Origin: Meghimatium bilineatum
Lineage: Eukaryota > Mollusca > Gastropoda > Stylommatophora > Philomycidae
Direction of reading: 5' to 3'
Assembly: GCA_034231615.1 (NCBI GenBank)
Contig: CM067316.1
Location: 27,580,093 to 27,644,092, forward strand
Length of the DNA: 64,000 bases
Below are positions 47,255 to 57,329 of the stretch, piece after piece. The notes under the pieces are model-generated. The model had not been told where the DNA came from and searched no databases. It saw only the letters and a list, made by a program, of their open reading frames with translations. Position 1 is the stretch's first letter. Every line of letters starts with the position of its first letter. Both the position numbers and the translations under genes were made by a program.

Positions 47255-47755
47255 TCAGTGATATTCTGTGCTGGAATTGTTCCTTTTTTTACCTGCTTTT
47301 GCCAGTCTGTCTGCTCCTTCATTTCCTGCTATTCCACGCTGTGCAGGGATCCACTGCAGCACAACTTTATTGTTGGCAGATAGTTGATTTAGAAGTTCTA
47401 CAGTTGTTTTTGTTAGGAGATCTTTAGGTTCCTTTTGGATGGTTTGGAGTACTGGCATGCAGTCACACAAGAAAACTATGTTAGCTCCTTTGAGCCTCCG
47501 TTCCTCTAGAGCCTTTGATGCTTCCAAGATTGCTTGTAGCTCTGCCCTGTAATTTGTTGATAATTTGCCAGTAGCGATTGAGAGTTCTAGTTTTGGGGTG
47601 TTTGGTATGAGTATTAGTATCCCAGCTCCCCCTTTCTTTACTGCACCCTCTGTTGATCCATCTGTGAAGACATGAATCCACTGTGAGGTAGGGTATTGGG
47701 TGATCAAGTGTTTTTGCCTTAAGGGCAGTAGGGGTTTCCATAGTTTTGCTCTCAA
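47255..47755 (-). pseudogene. RNase H domain of the I-group LINE
   Basis: RNase H removes the RNA template during second-strand synthesis. HVFTDGSTEG (Asp32), NYRAELQAI (Glu72), FLCDCMPVL (Asp98) and GNEGADRLAK (Asp149) supply the four acidic residues. The usual histidine before RGIAGNE is glutamine here (PAQRGIAGNE, position 139), which would be expected to weaken catalysis. A second odd point is CDC where CDS is usual. The frame ends at residue 166, about 190 bases before the zinc knuckle, implying a frameshift at the end of the domain. Confidence 0.88.
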
Positions 47756-48499
47756 TGCCTGGTATTGTAAGTTTTGCAGTATATATGGGTGAAGTGTTTG
47801 TGATGTTGCAATATGCTTCTAGCTGTTCCCATTCATCCGGATTGTTGCTGGTTACTTATTTATTGGCTTTCATAAGTTTTTTTGATAGGTGATTGAAGCT
47901 TGGTCTTTTCAGTCTTTTTTTTGTTAGTTCTTTTGTTTTTTCATGCATAGGGTGATGTTTCAGGCGTCAAAATTTTTCTGTCATTATTGCGATTTTCTCA
48001 TCCCTGCGGTCTGTTAGGTTTTGTAATCCTGGCGTTGCTTCCATTGATGTTATAGGTGTGCTCCTTAGTCCTCCTGTTATGATTCGGAGACCTGCATTTT
48101 GAATTTTGTCCAGCTTTTGAAGATTGGTATTTTCTGCTGTTGCATATGTGGTCAATCCATATTCCAGAGTTGGACGAATGTGACCTACATAGACTTGTCT
48201 TATAGTTTTTACGTTGGCTCCCAGATAGTTTTTTCATTATTTGTAGTCTGCGTGTGGCTTTATTTTCTGTCTCTTCAATGTGTGATCCCCAAGTAAGTCT
48301 TTTGTCAAATTTTAGCCCCAGGTAGACGGGGTGTTTTCTTTTGGGAGTGGGGTATTGTCTAGAGTGAGAGTATAATTTTCAGGCTTTGTGGAGAGGGTGA
48401 AAAGTGTAGTAACGGTCTTACTTTTGTTTATTTGAACACCCCAGGTTTTTGCCCACTCTTCAACTTTGTTTATTGCCTCCTGCATTCTAACTTTTGCAA

Positions 48500-49209
48500 C
48501 TCCAATGTATTCTGATTGGGTCTAAATAGCAAGATCGTCTGCATGGAGAGCTCTATGTACACATGGTGTGAATAGTTTTGGCAGATCGTCTATAAAAACT
48601 ATAAAGAGTGTGGGGGACAGAATTCCTCACTGTGGGACACTTTCTGTTATGTTGACCATTTTACTTTTCATTCCCTGGAGTTTGGCTCTTGCATGTCTGC
48701 CTCGTAGGAAGCTTTTTATCCACTGAAACATTTTGCCTCTGATTCCTTTCTGGGCAAGTTTTAGCAATATCCCCTCTTTCCAGACTTTGTCAAAGGCCTT
48801 TGTGAGGTCAAAGAAGGTGGCTAGGAGTTTTTTTTCTTTTCTGGAAAGCATCTTATATTTCCTGGGCAAGGTATGTTGTTTGATCTTCAGTGCATCTGTG
48901 TTTTCTGAAGCCTGATTGGCAGTCATCTAGAAGATTGTTTTCCTCCAGGTAGTTTAAGAGTCTGTTATTCACCATTTTTTCCATGACCTTTCCTAAGCAA
49001 CTAAGTAGACTGATAGGGCTGTAACTTGTTTTGTTGGTTTTTGGTTTTCCTTTCTTGGCAATTGGAATTATTTCTGCCTCTTTCCATTCTTCTGGGAAGA
49101 TCCCTTGCGCCCATGATTCATTAAAAAGGTCTAGGATTCTGCTTCTACCCACAGGACCTAGGTGTTGGAGCATTTCATTTGTGATTCCATCGGGTCCAGG
49201 GGCTTTCAT
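48500..49209 (-). pseudogene. Reverse transcriptase domain of the I-group LINE, broken
   Basis: Pieces in order: KAPGPDGITNEMLQHLG, EAEIIPIAKKGKPK, SYSPISLLSCLGKVMEKMV, QSGFRKHRCTEDQ (to 48,853), then FFDLTKAFDKVWKEGILLKL and RGKMFQWIKSFLRGRHA (48,926-48,627). A stop replaces the first glycine of the PQGG box (about 48,633). The strand continues ILSPTLFIVFIDDLPKLF and HADDLAI, followed at once by another stop (about 48,522). The catalytic aspartates FD and ADD are kept. A frameshift lies between the two long open pieces around 48,855-48,925. Confidence 0.88.
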
Positions 49210-50633
49210 TTTTTTAGATTTTGAATTGCCATGTTAAGTTCTGATTTGTGAAAAGGTGAGGTCATTGTGCCTGGGCAAGGTTCATGTTTATTAACAAGGC
49301 TTTTTGTCTCTCGTCTTACTTCAGCAGTTCTTGTTTTAGTTATCTTAATTTTGCTTTCTTCAGCATAGGAGTCTGCTAGAATATTTGCAGCTTGTGTGCC
49401 AGTGTAGGACTTCCCCTTGTCTTCTATGATGATACTACTTTGGGGGTTGTTTTCTTCATTGAGACACTTGATAAGTTTCCACATTTTTATTGAGTCTTTT
49501 TCCATGTTGAGTGTTGCTGTTTTTTCTTTCCAGCTGGATCTAATGATGTTTAGCTTTTCTTTCCTGAAAATTGCTTGCAGTCTATTGTGTTCAATGATAT
49601 TGGTTTCTGTTGGTCTAGTTTCCATCTTGGATCTTGCAGCAGAGGCTTCATTATGCATAGCCTGGAGTTTTTTGTTCCAGAAGGGTTTGTAGTTTTGTCT
49701 TCTTCCTCTAGGTATACTGTTGTTGGCAGCTTCCAGGATTATTCCTGTTATTAATTTTGCATCTTTCCGTATATTTCTTGCTGTAAGATGTGTTAGTAGT
49801 TTTTCCTCTGTACGGCGTTGGTAAGTGTCCCAGTTAGCCTTTTTGTAGTTCCAGCTAGCGATTTTGTGTTGTTGCTTTTCTATCTTGTGGTTCCCTTTTA
49901 TTGTTAATATTACGGGCTTGTGGTCACTCCCACCAAGCTGTTGTGCCACTACTCTTTCTGTCACACGTTGGATGTCCTCTGTTGCAATGGCAAGATCTGG
50001 AGTGCTCTGAGATTTCCATCGTCTGGAGTAAAAGGTTGGCTCTGATAGATGTTCATTTATAAGGATTAGCCTATTTTCTATCTTCCAGTCTTCAATTTCT
50101 TCTCCTCTCAAGTCCATAGTTGGGTAACCCCAGCTTGGGGAATGACTGTTGAAATCTCCAACTATAATATGATTTGATGATGTGAGAGGTATTGTCCTGA
50201 GGTGTAATTTTTTGTTGTTTGGGCAGTTGAAATTTGTGATAAAAAGTGGTTCTGGGGTTGTATGTAATTTAATGGTGAGATGTTCTGAGTCCTCTGGGTT
50301 ACGTGCGATTTCTGTAGTAGGTATGTTGTTTCGTACCATTGTGATGATCCCTCCTTTGTGGCCTAATCTATCTAATATGAAGCATTCAAAGCCTCTGATG
50401 GAGAATCTGTTGCTGTCATTAAGATGTGTCTCCTGAATGCACAAGACATCAATCTTTTGCTTTTGAAGGAAATTCTGCAGTTCTAGTTTCTTCTTAGCCA
50501 CACCCTCACTGTTCCACTGCATAATTTTGATTGTGTTTTTGTTGTCATGATTGGTTTGGCCGGTTGGTCTACTCTGTTTAATCCCGGGTCCCCGATACAC
50601 AGAGTCATCATCAGTAGCTTTTGGTGGACCCAT
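49206..50633 (-). CDS. LINE ORF2 N-terminal part: AP endonuclease, 475 aa
   Basis: The endonuclease nicks target DNA to prime reverse transcription. Visible motifs are MQWNSEG (residues 38-44, Asn41), IQETHL (66-71, Glu68), VGDFNSHSPSWG (158-169, Asp160, Asn162, His164) and GGSDHKPVI (234-242, Asp237, His238). These match the AP-endonuclease catalytic set. TPDLAIAT (211-218) is the usual DLA motif. The C-terminal half is a charged linker. The frame ends at ...SELNMAIQNLKK, just before KAPGPDGI of the RT in an overlapping frame, so a single frameshift near 49,206 separates EN from RT. The first Met may not be the true start, as the element appears 5'-truncated. Confidence 0.9.
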   Translation of the reverse strand: MGPPKATDDDSVYRGPGIKQSRPTGQTNHDNKNTIKIMQWNSEGVAKKKLELQNFLQKQKIDVLCIQETHLNDSNRFSIRGFECFILDRLGHKGGIITMVRNNIPTTEIARNPEDSEHLTIKLHTTPEPLFITNFNCPNNKKLHLRTIPLTSSNHIIVGDFNSHSPSWGYPTMDLRGEEIEDWKIENRLILINEHLSEPTFYSRRWKSQSTPDLAIATEDIQRVTERVVAQQLGGSDHKPVILTIKGNHKIEKQQHKIASWNYKKANWDTYQRRTEEKLLTHLTARNIRKDAKLITGIILEAANNSIPRGRRQNYKPFWNKKLQAMHNEASAARSKMETRPTETNIIEHNRLQAIFRKEKLNIIRSSWKEKTATLNMEKDSIKMWKLIKCLNEENNPQSSIIIEDKGKSYTGTQAANILADSYAEESKIKITKTRTAEVRRETKSLVNKHEPCPGTMTSPFHKSELNMAIQNLKK

Positions 50634-50651
50634 TCTTCTTCTTCTTCTTCA

Positions 50652-50810
50652 GCGTTCATTCTCAAACTCCCACTGGATTTCTCTTGTAACAGGACAATGA
50701 TCCTACAAGATTTCAAGTTGAATGTAGTCCAGAGAATGGAAAAGCGTTGTGTTGCCGTTTTATTTGCGCCAATGGCCCAACACATCCGTCTTCGGCGGAA
50801 CGATGGACCC
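50652..50810 (+). repeat. Dispersed repeat family R, copy 6
   Basis: It begins GCGTTCATTCTCAAACTCCC, continues TAGTCCAGAGAATGGAAAAG and GGCCCAACACATCCGTCTTC. The first word is identical to that at 18,193. It abuts a (TTC)n run at 50,637-50,650 at the 5' end of the I-group LINE. The rest to about 51,140 is unassigned and could be 5' sequence of that LINE. Confidence 0.5.
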
Positions 50811-51139
50811 ATTCGAGGCTGGGGGTCCGGAGCTCCTCCTGCCTGGCGATGAACCACAGGGGCAGCCCAATTTCGTGTAACGAATCCGAGCATAGTCATT
50901 AACTGTATAATGCGTACATGTCCCATTTCCATTGCTGGGTACCCACGCCTATTCAGGCTGACATGTTCCGTCTTTGGTGAGGGAAGTTATGGAGTCTTCC
51001 TATCCATTTTCTTGGACATCCTAGCACTGCCCGCAAGTCATCGTAGGTTTGTGGAGTGGCCTTCTCCTATTTTACTGTCAGGGTTGTCTCCCATAGCCTT
51101 TCCATCTCCCGATGGTACTGCAAGGCAGCAATTTTAGGA

Positions 51140-51785
51140 GAAAAAAAATCCCCCCCTTCCCCAACGCGCTCCTGGTATGGAGTTGATAACTCCACGCCAG
51201 CAGCGTGAGCTTATAGCGGCGCATACTCGCTTCTGTGATCCAATGTTTGTTTGCAAGATGTTTCTTAGTTGGTAAGATCTCTGCAGATGTTTGCTGTATA
51301 TATTTTGTTATATTAACCTAGGCTTAAAAAGTCTGTTTGCGGCGAAATACTCGGAAGAAGCTGGCAGGTAACTCAACGGGTACATAGGCGCTAACAGCAG
51401 AGCTGTGTGGACAGCATAGGGCACAGTTAGACACATAGTACGCTCTAGCCATCCACTGCACCTGATTTTCTCCCAGTTGTCTCGACTTTGTCTTGCCACT
51501 GGACCAAGATAAAACTCAAAAATGTTTATTTCGAAAGAGTGTGGTTGACGATTAGCGCAACTCTTCCACACTATAAACCAGCTTCAGCGCTAGTCATTTC
51601 TTACCCTCTATTGTTGTCAATTCTGTAAAAGGACATTTTGTGCGCGCATTTGACTTGCTAGTCATTTAAAAACGCACTATTAACTTTTATTATTTTTATT
51701 ATTTATTGTTATTATTATTATTATTATGGTTGAGTTTTTGGTCATCGTCGATCACGACGGACGAACATCATCATATTCTTTTAAC
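51140..51785. other. No gene recognised
   Basis: A (TTA)n run lies at 51,700-51,727 and a small palindromic stretch CGTCGATCACGACG near 51,748. Otherwise nothing was recognised. Confidence 0.4.
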
Positions 51786-51789
51786 ATCA

Positions 51790-52640
51790 TCAACTGTTCG
51801 TCAGTGGTTTCTATTTTCTATATGGCACTGTACCTATTTTATATGGTATATTGTACCGTGCTTGTAAATCTTTGATCTTTGTTAATAGATTTGTATCTGG
51901 TGTAGTATCTTTTCCGATATTTCTTAACTTCCCCACCAGTTCCATAAACATGTTCGCTGTTGCAGTCTGCACTTGGGTGTGTTTAGATAGACCTCAACGA
52001 GTTATTTTAAATCTTATATTATCATAATATGGTCTATCTGATTGTGAGTCTTGTTTTCTGGGCTTCTTCATGTCCATAGTCGTCTAGAATGTTGATGGAA
52101 CCATGCATTTCCTGCTGTCATGTTATTACTTCTGAACCAGTCCACTAATAGTTCACCTCTACCATTTCTGATTTCTAAGCCAAATCTACCAGTGACATCA
52201 AATATCTTGCTCTTGCCCTACCTTAGCGTTAAATCACATCTTAGAGAGCGCTAACAGCACAATGTTTACCTCATGATGATTGCACCGTTTCAAAGCTGTG
52301 TAGGATTGCTGTATGTCTTAATCTGAACTTTCTGATGTTGGTGCGTATACTTGAATAATATTTATGTTAATGGGCTAATTTAACTAGTAGAATTCTTATA
52401 TATTTCAGAAGCCCCCTTTACATATCTTTTTGTCTTCTTGTCTAAAATTACGATGTTGGTCTCCTGCCGAGTATATTATTTTGAAATCTTTCGATACTAT
52501 ACTACTTGCTCTCAACCATATCATTTCACATAGTCCAAGTATGTTGATCTCCACTCTCCTCAATGCGGATTACACTGTTACAGTATTATCATTACCGTAG
52601 CTATATATCATAGAACTTATTAATGATATACGTGTGCTGC
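51790..52640 (-). mobile_element. RTE LINE endonuclease remnant
   Basis: Minus-strand pieces, in more than one frame, follow the RTE endonuclease: a DQHTWTM/IDILGLCEMRW start (about 52,540), SIVSKDFKIIYSAGDQH, PINININ-like leading to QVYAPTSES (about 52,340), HHEVNIVLLALSK, NAKVGQEQD (about 52,215), a GRFGLEIRNGRGELLVDW-like stretch, HHSRRLWTWK and IDHIM-like residues. The last recognised segment reads KLRNIGKDTTPDTNLLTKIK. The catalytic Asp in IVLxD and many others are lost. Divergence is heavy, so it is old. It may be the upstream half of the linker fragment at 46,437-46,880. Confidence 0.72.
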
Positions 52641-52644
52641 CTAT

Positions 52645-53070
52645 ATTTCATAGATCACTTCATCTGTCAATCTGCAGTGCGCACGAGTGCGTCGAATTTA
52701 GTTATGGCCATTTTTTGCCGTTGTAAATCCATAACCTTTTATGTCCCTTAATGCTTCTACAAGCCTATAACTGTATCCTGCAAGAGTGCTGACATACAGT
52801 CGTGTTGTGTAGTATTCCCGAACGACATCGGGTTTTTTACCTTTAATTGTTGATTCTTGGTGACTCTTGGAATCTGTGTACAAGCTACTTTTATTCCTGA
52901 CAAATTTCTTTGTTTATATCATCTCTATAGCAAATATGTAGCATCTGTCTATATCATTCATGTTGAAATATCTTAATAATCTCCCTAGATCTGTCATGGG
53001 TTTCCAACTCTCGAATCTACATAGCATGATATATAACGTTACTAATGTGTATAATGTGACATTAATTCCA
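52645..53070. other. No gene recognised
   Basis: The minus frames at 52,698-52,883 and 52,914-53,147 show no motif that can be assigned. Left flank of the LTR element. Confidence 0.4.
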
Positions 53071-53824
53071 GAACCTACGGTCAAAATGTTTAATGGCAAC
53101 AAGCGATACAAAAGACGGTGACATGCAGATTTGTATCTCGCGGTCACCTGAATGTTGACCAGTGAAATAAGGAAACGTTAGAGAACGGCAGATTAGAGAC
53201 TACAGAACCTTTTAACGATACGTATTGAAATAAATAGTTTGTGACTGTGTGATGTTGAATGAACGGACAGATTGAATACAGATAATTATGGGACTCACCT
53301 AAATGTTGAAAGAGTAAGAATTGTGGGAAAATAAGGAGAGGTTTTAGTGGGAAGGAGTTAGTTTGGTTTTGGATGAGTTAGAGCTTGGAATTCGAGCTGG
53401 ACAGACGTGTCCAGGAAAGACAGTTTCGAACCTGTCCAGTGGTTCGGAGTTAGAGCATAGTTTCAGACTTGAGAGTCTGGAAACACTGAGTTGTTTAGGA
53501 GTTGGATTATACTATCGTATACTGGAGTTCAGTTACATACATATAATTGATTGCAGAATATTGGATACTCTATTTATCAAATTGATGTTGTAATTTGATG
53601 TTGTACCTTCTGGACATTTTGAACCAATATAATAAAGTTACCAGATATATGTGAACACGCTGAAGTCGCAGTGAGTTATTCAGCCTTTATGTATAACCTT
53701 GATGTTGTGGAATAGTTACGCTACAATAACGACACGGCCCACATAGTTACCACACATATATACCACGACCATATATGCACCACAGAAGAAGCTCAGCCGT
53801 ATACTGACACTTTATACTGTCATA
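53071..53824 (+). repeat. 5' LTR, 754 bp
   Basis: Begins GAACCTACGGTCAAAATG and ends ATACTGTCATA. It shows the polyadenylation hexamer AATAAA near 53,630 and TATTTA-rich sequence upstream. The repeat may start a few bases earlier (TTCC at 53,066 is shared with the other LTR). The usual TG...CA ends are not plain. Confidence 0.9.
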
Positions 53825-54699
53825 AGTGGTGCATTGACCAGGATCTCGCGGCACATGAAGTACTAACCATTATATTGATCTACGCCAAACCAGAGTCCAG
53901 TACCGGCCGCAGGTAGAAAATTTCAAAGAATTCAGGAAATATTTACCTATCGCGTGTGAAATAAATGTATGTTAAAATATTCATGGATTCGTTATAAATT
54001 CCGACAAGTGCACAAGAAGATATTTGCATTGTGAGTATTAAAATATTGACAATATTACGCTAGCTGCATAGAACAAAGAACAGTTATGTTTAAGAAGGAA
54101 CAAGTTGTTTACAGATAAGTGTGGGAACATTGGATTAGTTATTTGACAATGAACATTTGTGTATAAGATATATCTAGAAGGAACAATTTAGAACCAGAAA
54201 CTTAAGAAGAATAATGATTCAGTTATCTGTAAATATTAATTGTGTGTGATAATAGATACGTTTTTTTATCCATAGGAAAATTAGATTAGGTGATATGATT
54301 AGTTATAACTTCAATTATTACTTGCAAACAGTGTTCAGCTACATATATAATTAAGTCCACAGGGTCACCATGATGTTTATATAAATAAGTAACCGTATTA
54401 TTTTATGACATTGTGGTTGCAGTATTGCAGACGCACTGATTTTTAATTTTATTTTGTTACGATTTAAGGATAAATACAATTTTTGCAGATATGAAGTAAG
54501 AAGTTAAGAGAAATATGGAAGGTAACAGATTCGCATATAGCAGACCAGATGAGAGATGCAGGGCGCAGTGGGCGAAGACAGGAGGAATTGATAAGAGGAA
54601 AGTCTGCAGAAGACAATAGAAGTGGGCGATGTTTCAATTGTGGACAGAACGGGCATCTCGCAAGAGAATGCAGAACGTGGGAAGAATCGAGTCGAGGCT

Positions 54700-54965
54700 G
54701 TGGTGAGAAAAAGAGAAAATGCAGGCGAGTCAAGAAAAGTGTTCATGGCCAGACTAAGAAATAAAAATTCGATCCATGAAGTGAGAAAAATAATTAACAG
54801 ATTCGGACGCCTCGAACATATAGTGATCCCTTGGGACCGAGTAAGAGATCGAAAAAGTACGTTTGCTTTCATCACCTTCTCTAATGACGCAGGAAAGAGG
54901 AGATGTTTGGAGGCAGCTCGCCGTTTGTTCGACACCCATAGAGTGGTGGTGGAAGAGACTAGGCG
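54700..54965 (+). other. RRM-like segment in the LTR element interior
   Basis: Residues read KVFMARL (RNP2-like), a helix EVRKIINRFGRLEHIVIPW, then RKSTFAFITFS (RNP1-like, with aromatics at the expected places), and the second helix GKRRCLEAARRLF. The spacing agrees with a single RNA recognition motif of about 70 residues. RRMs are usual in LINE-1 ORF1p and in host splicing factors, but not in LTR-element Gag proteins. The CCHC knuckle lies just before it. Origin by capture of a host gene is inference. Confidence 0.6.
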
Positions 54966-55083
54966 GGCGACTGAGAAGGTAGACATAAGAAGATAGAAGG
55001 GTAATAGACAGCCGACATAGAGAGACAAGCCCGATACGAGAAAAGAGGGTCATTCGAAAACAGTAAGAATTCAGGCATTTCAG

Positions 55084-55450
55084 TTGGCACGACATCAGGG
55101 AACACGGAGAATGGAAAAGAGATCGGAACAGGCCAACAATGAGGCAGCAGAACCAGAGATAGATAGCAGAAATTGGCAGATAAACGCACTGAGAACCCGC
55201 AAGAAAAATAGAAAGGATGCCCCCGACAGCACAGAAGAATATGCAAGATTGCTAACAGAAGTAGAAGCAAGCCTTCAGGGAAGAATTACGGCAGGCCGTA
55301 AATGAGAGACAGACACCAGAGGAACGAATGAAGGCACTTCATTCAGAATTGAGAGCTCTGTGTGACACAGCGCGCACAACGGAGCAGACCAAAGAGATCC
55401 AGGATCTGCAAGAAAAATTACTGATCGCACGACATGAAACCGGAAACTCG
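55084..55450 (+). other. Charged, coiled-coil-like segment in the LTR element
   Basis: Glu-, Lys- and Arg-rich sequence includes ARLLTEVEASLQGRI at the end of one piece and LHSELRALCDTARTTEQTKE, IQDLQEKLLIARHE in another. The heptad-like spacing of leucines suggests a coiled coil, a plausible multimerisation part of a Gag-like protein. No named family was recognised. Confidence 0.45.
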
Positions 55451-56006
55451 CCCAAGCCCTGTTAGTAGAACACGGAGAAGATATACACGGCGAGATTAGT
55501 GCACGCTAGAGAAGATGCATTGGCACTAGCCTGAAGGGTCGTAGCGAGAGCCGTCATCAACTAATTTCGAAAAGAAGAATAGTATAGAAATCAACATTGG
55601 ATTTTTCTTCATTAAGTATTTACATCATATTGTGTGCATATTCTTGGTTGTAAAAGATGTTTATGATTGTTGTACGAATTTCTTTTATTCAGGACTGTTG
55701 TAAGAAAATGTTATTATTTTCTTCCCTTGTTTCCTACACATGGTAGAAAGTGAAGGGGTCAGGAGTCAGACACGCTAGATGAGGAGTAAGAGTAGTGAAG
55801 ATTTGACGGATAAAAATCTTGAAAAATAGAAGCACAGGAGGGAATGTGGCCGTATACCACCGGCCATACTAGTAATTTAGTTGCATAACCATCTCTAGCT
55901 ATCGTACGGAATACAGGTGTCAGCTATTATACAACGGAGTAGTTTCTTGGCCAGACTAAGATCGTATCAGTCAAAGGAGAGATCTATCAGTTAAAAATGG
56001 GTTCCT

Positions 56007-56760
56007 GAACCTACGGTCAAAATGTTTAATGGCAACAAGCGATACAAAAGACGGTGACATGCAGATTTGTATCTCGCGGTCACCTGAATGTTGACCAGTG
56101 AAATAAGGAAACGGTAGAGATCGGCAGATTAGAGACTACAGACACTTTTAACGATACGTATTGAAATAAATAGTTTGTGACTGTGTGATGTTGAATGAAC
56201 GGATAGATTGAATACAGATAATTATGGGACTCACCTAAATGTTGAAAGAGTAAGAATTGTGGGATATGAATGAGAGGTTTTAGTTGGAAGGAGTTAGTTT
56301 GGTTTTGGATGAGTTAGAGCTTGGAATTCGTGCTGGACAGACGTGTCCAGGAAAGATAATCTCGAACCAGTCCAGTGGTTCGGAGTTAGAGCATAGTTTC
56401 AGACTTGATAGTCTGGAAACACTGAGTTGTTTAAGAGTTGGATTATACTATCGTATACTGGAGTTCAGTTACATACATATAATTGATTGCAGAATATTGG
56501 ATACTCTATTTATCAAATTGATGTTGTAATTTGATGTTGTACCTTCTGGACACTTTGAACCAATATAATAAAGTTACCAGATATATGTGAACACGCTGAA
56601 GTTGCAGTGAGTTATTCAGCCTTTATGTATCACCTTGATGTTGTGGAATAGTTACGCTACAATAACGGCACGGCCCACATAGTTACCACACATATATACC
56701 ACGACCATATATGCACCACATAAGAAGCTCAGCCGTATACTGACACCTTATACTGTCATA
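56007..56760 (+). repeat. 3' LTR, 754 bp
   Basis: The same length as the 5' LTR and about 97% identical by eye count, with differences spread along it apart from one short cluster near 56,265-56,275. It is preceded by a purine-rich AGTTAAAAATGGG at 55,989-56,001 that may be a polypurine tract. Confidence 0.9.
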
Positions 56761-57039
56761 GTAACACTTCGCCACATAATCGGACCAGAATTTCGAAATC
56801 TTAACAGTCGCCAAAACTGCCTCTAATTGGAACTGAACTTCTTTGATGGATCGTCAGTCAGTGCTTAAGTATGGTCATATGCATTTAAATGCTCTCAGTT
56901 CCTCCCTCTCAGTTCCCCCCAGCCCTAAGAACCTCCCTGCCCTCCTTAACAGGAAAACACGCAGTAATGAAAAAAAAGTTCCCCCCTCTACTTCCGTTCG
57001 CTCTACCATATATGATATGCAGTTAAGAAAATATTATAT

Positions 57040-57315
57040 GGGAAGCTGTGTGATGGTAAACGTTCAAGCAGAGGGCAGAAAAAGCGTATCAAGTATCACC
57101 TCAAGAACTCTCTCCAGCACTGCAGCATCGATCCTAGCTCCTGGGAGACTACAGGTCTTTATCGCTCAGCCTGGCACCCCCAGATCACTGCTGGCATCAC
57201 TCAATTTGAAAAAGAGAAAACACTGCGGGAAATTTACAAGCGACGGAAGCGGAAGGACAAATCAAAATTCTCCTACTCAAGACCCTCTGCACTCCTTCAT
57301 GCACTGCAATAGAAC
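57040..57315 (+). mobile_element. LINE C-terminal fragment (zinc-finger-tailed group)
   Basis: One plus frame reads LCDGKRSSRGQKKRIKYHLK, NSLQHCSIDPSSWETTGLYR, SAWHPQITAGITQFEKEKTL and REIYKRRKRKDKSK. This parallels 'L..GKR..GGQ.KR..D.LK..L..C.I...TWE..A.DRS.WR....G....E..R' of LINE ORF ends, upstream of the finger seen at 44.4 kb. The terminal finger itself is missing. The 161-residue frame at 56,843-57,328 is a different frame over the same DNA and is not supported as a gene. Confidence 0.75.
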
Positions 57316-57329
57316 TTTCCTGACATGAA

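Larger units (their letters stand above)
46885..50640 (-). mobile_element. I-group LINE (EN-RT-RNase H), nearly full ORF2
   Basis: Read on the minus strand, the element runs: AP endonuclease (50,633 to about 49,900), linker, RT (about 49,210-48,500), post-RT region, RNase H (47,755-47,255), and a knuckle CPCQKGPQTPEHILQTC at about 47,065. The last residues, MEAAHLPV, end near 46,905. Order EN-RT-RNase H-CCHC is that of the I superfamily (I, Nimb, Outcast, Ingi, LOA, R1 groups); which clade cannot be told by eye. ORF1 is not found; the 5' side ends near 50,640 at a TTC repeat. At least two stops and several frameshifts break ORF2, but long intact stretches suggest a fairly recent copy. Confidence 0.9.
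53071..56760 (+). mobile_element. Broken LTR retroelement, non-autonomous type
   Basis: Two direct 754-bp LTRs (53,071-53,824; 56,007-56,760) enclose 2.18 kb. The interior has a long leader without coding signs (to about 54,490). It then encodes, in separate pieces, a CCHC zinc knuckle (CFNCGQNGHLAREC, within 54,549-54,764), an RRM-like domain (within 54,622-54,996) and a charged coiled-coil segment (from 55,084). No protease, RT, RNase H or integrase was seen, so it would depend on another element (LARD/TRIM-like). The coding part is broken in several places. The LTRs differ at about 24 positions by my count (about 3%), suggesting an insertion some millions of years old. A TGG-initiated possible primer site starts at 53,827. 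No target duplication was resolved. Confidence 0.88.

Noticed and set aside
50483-50932. 149-residue minus frame as ORF1 of the I-group LINE
   Set aside because: No CCHC or RRM motif. It overlaps the ORF2 start and a family R stretch, so ORF1 identity is not supported.
56843-57328. 161-residue Ser-rich plus frame as a host gene
   Set aside because: A different frame of the same DNA carries a recognisable LINE tail, so the open frame is a shadow.
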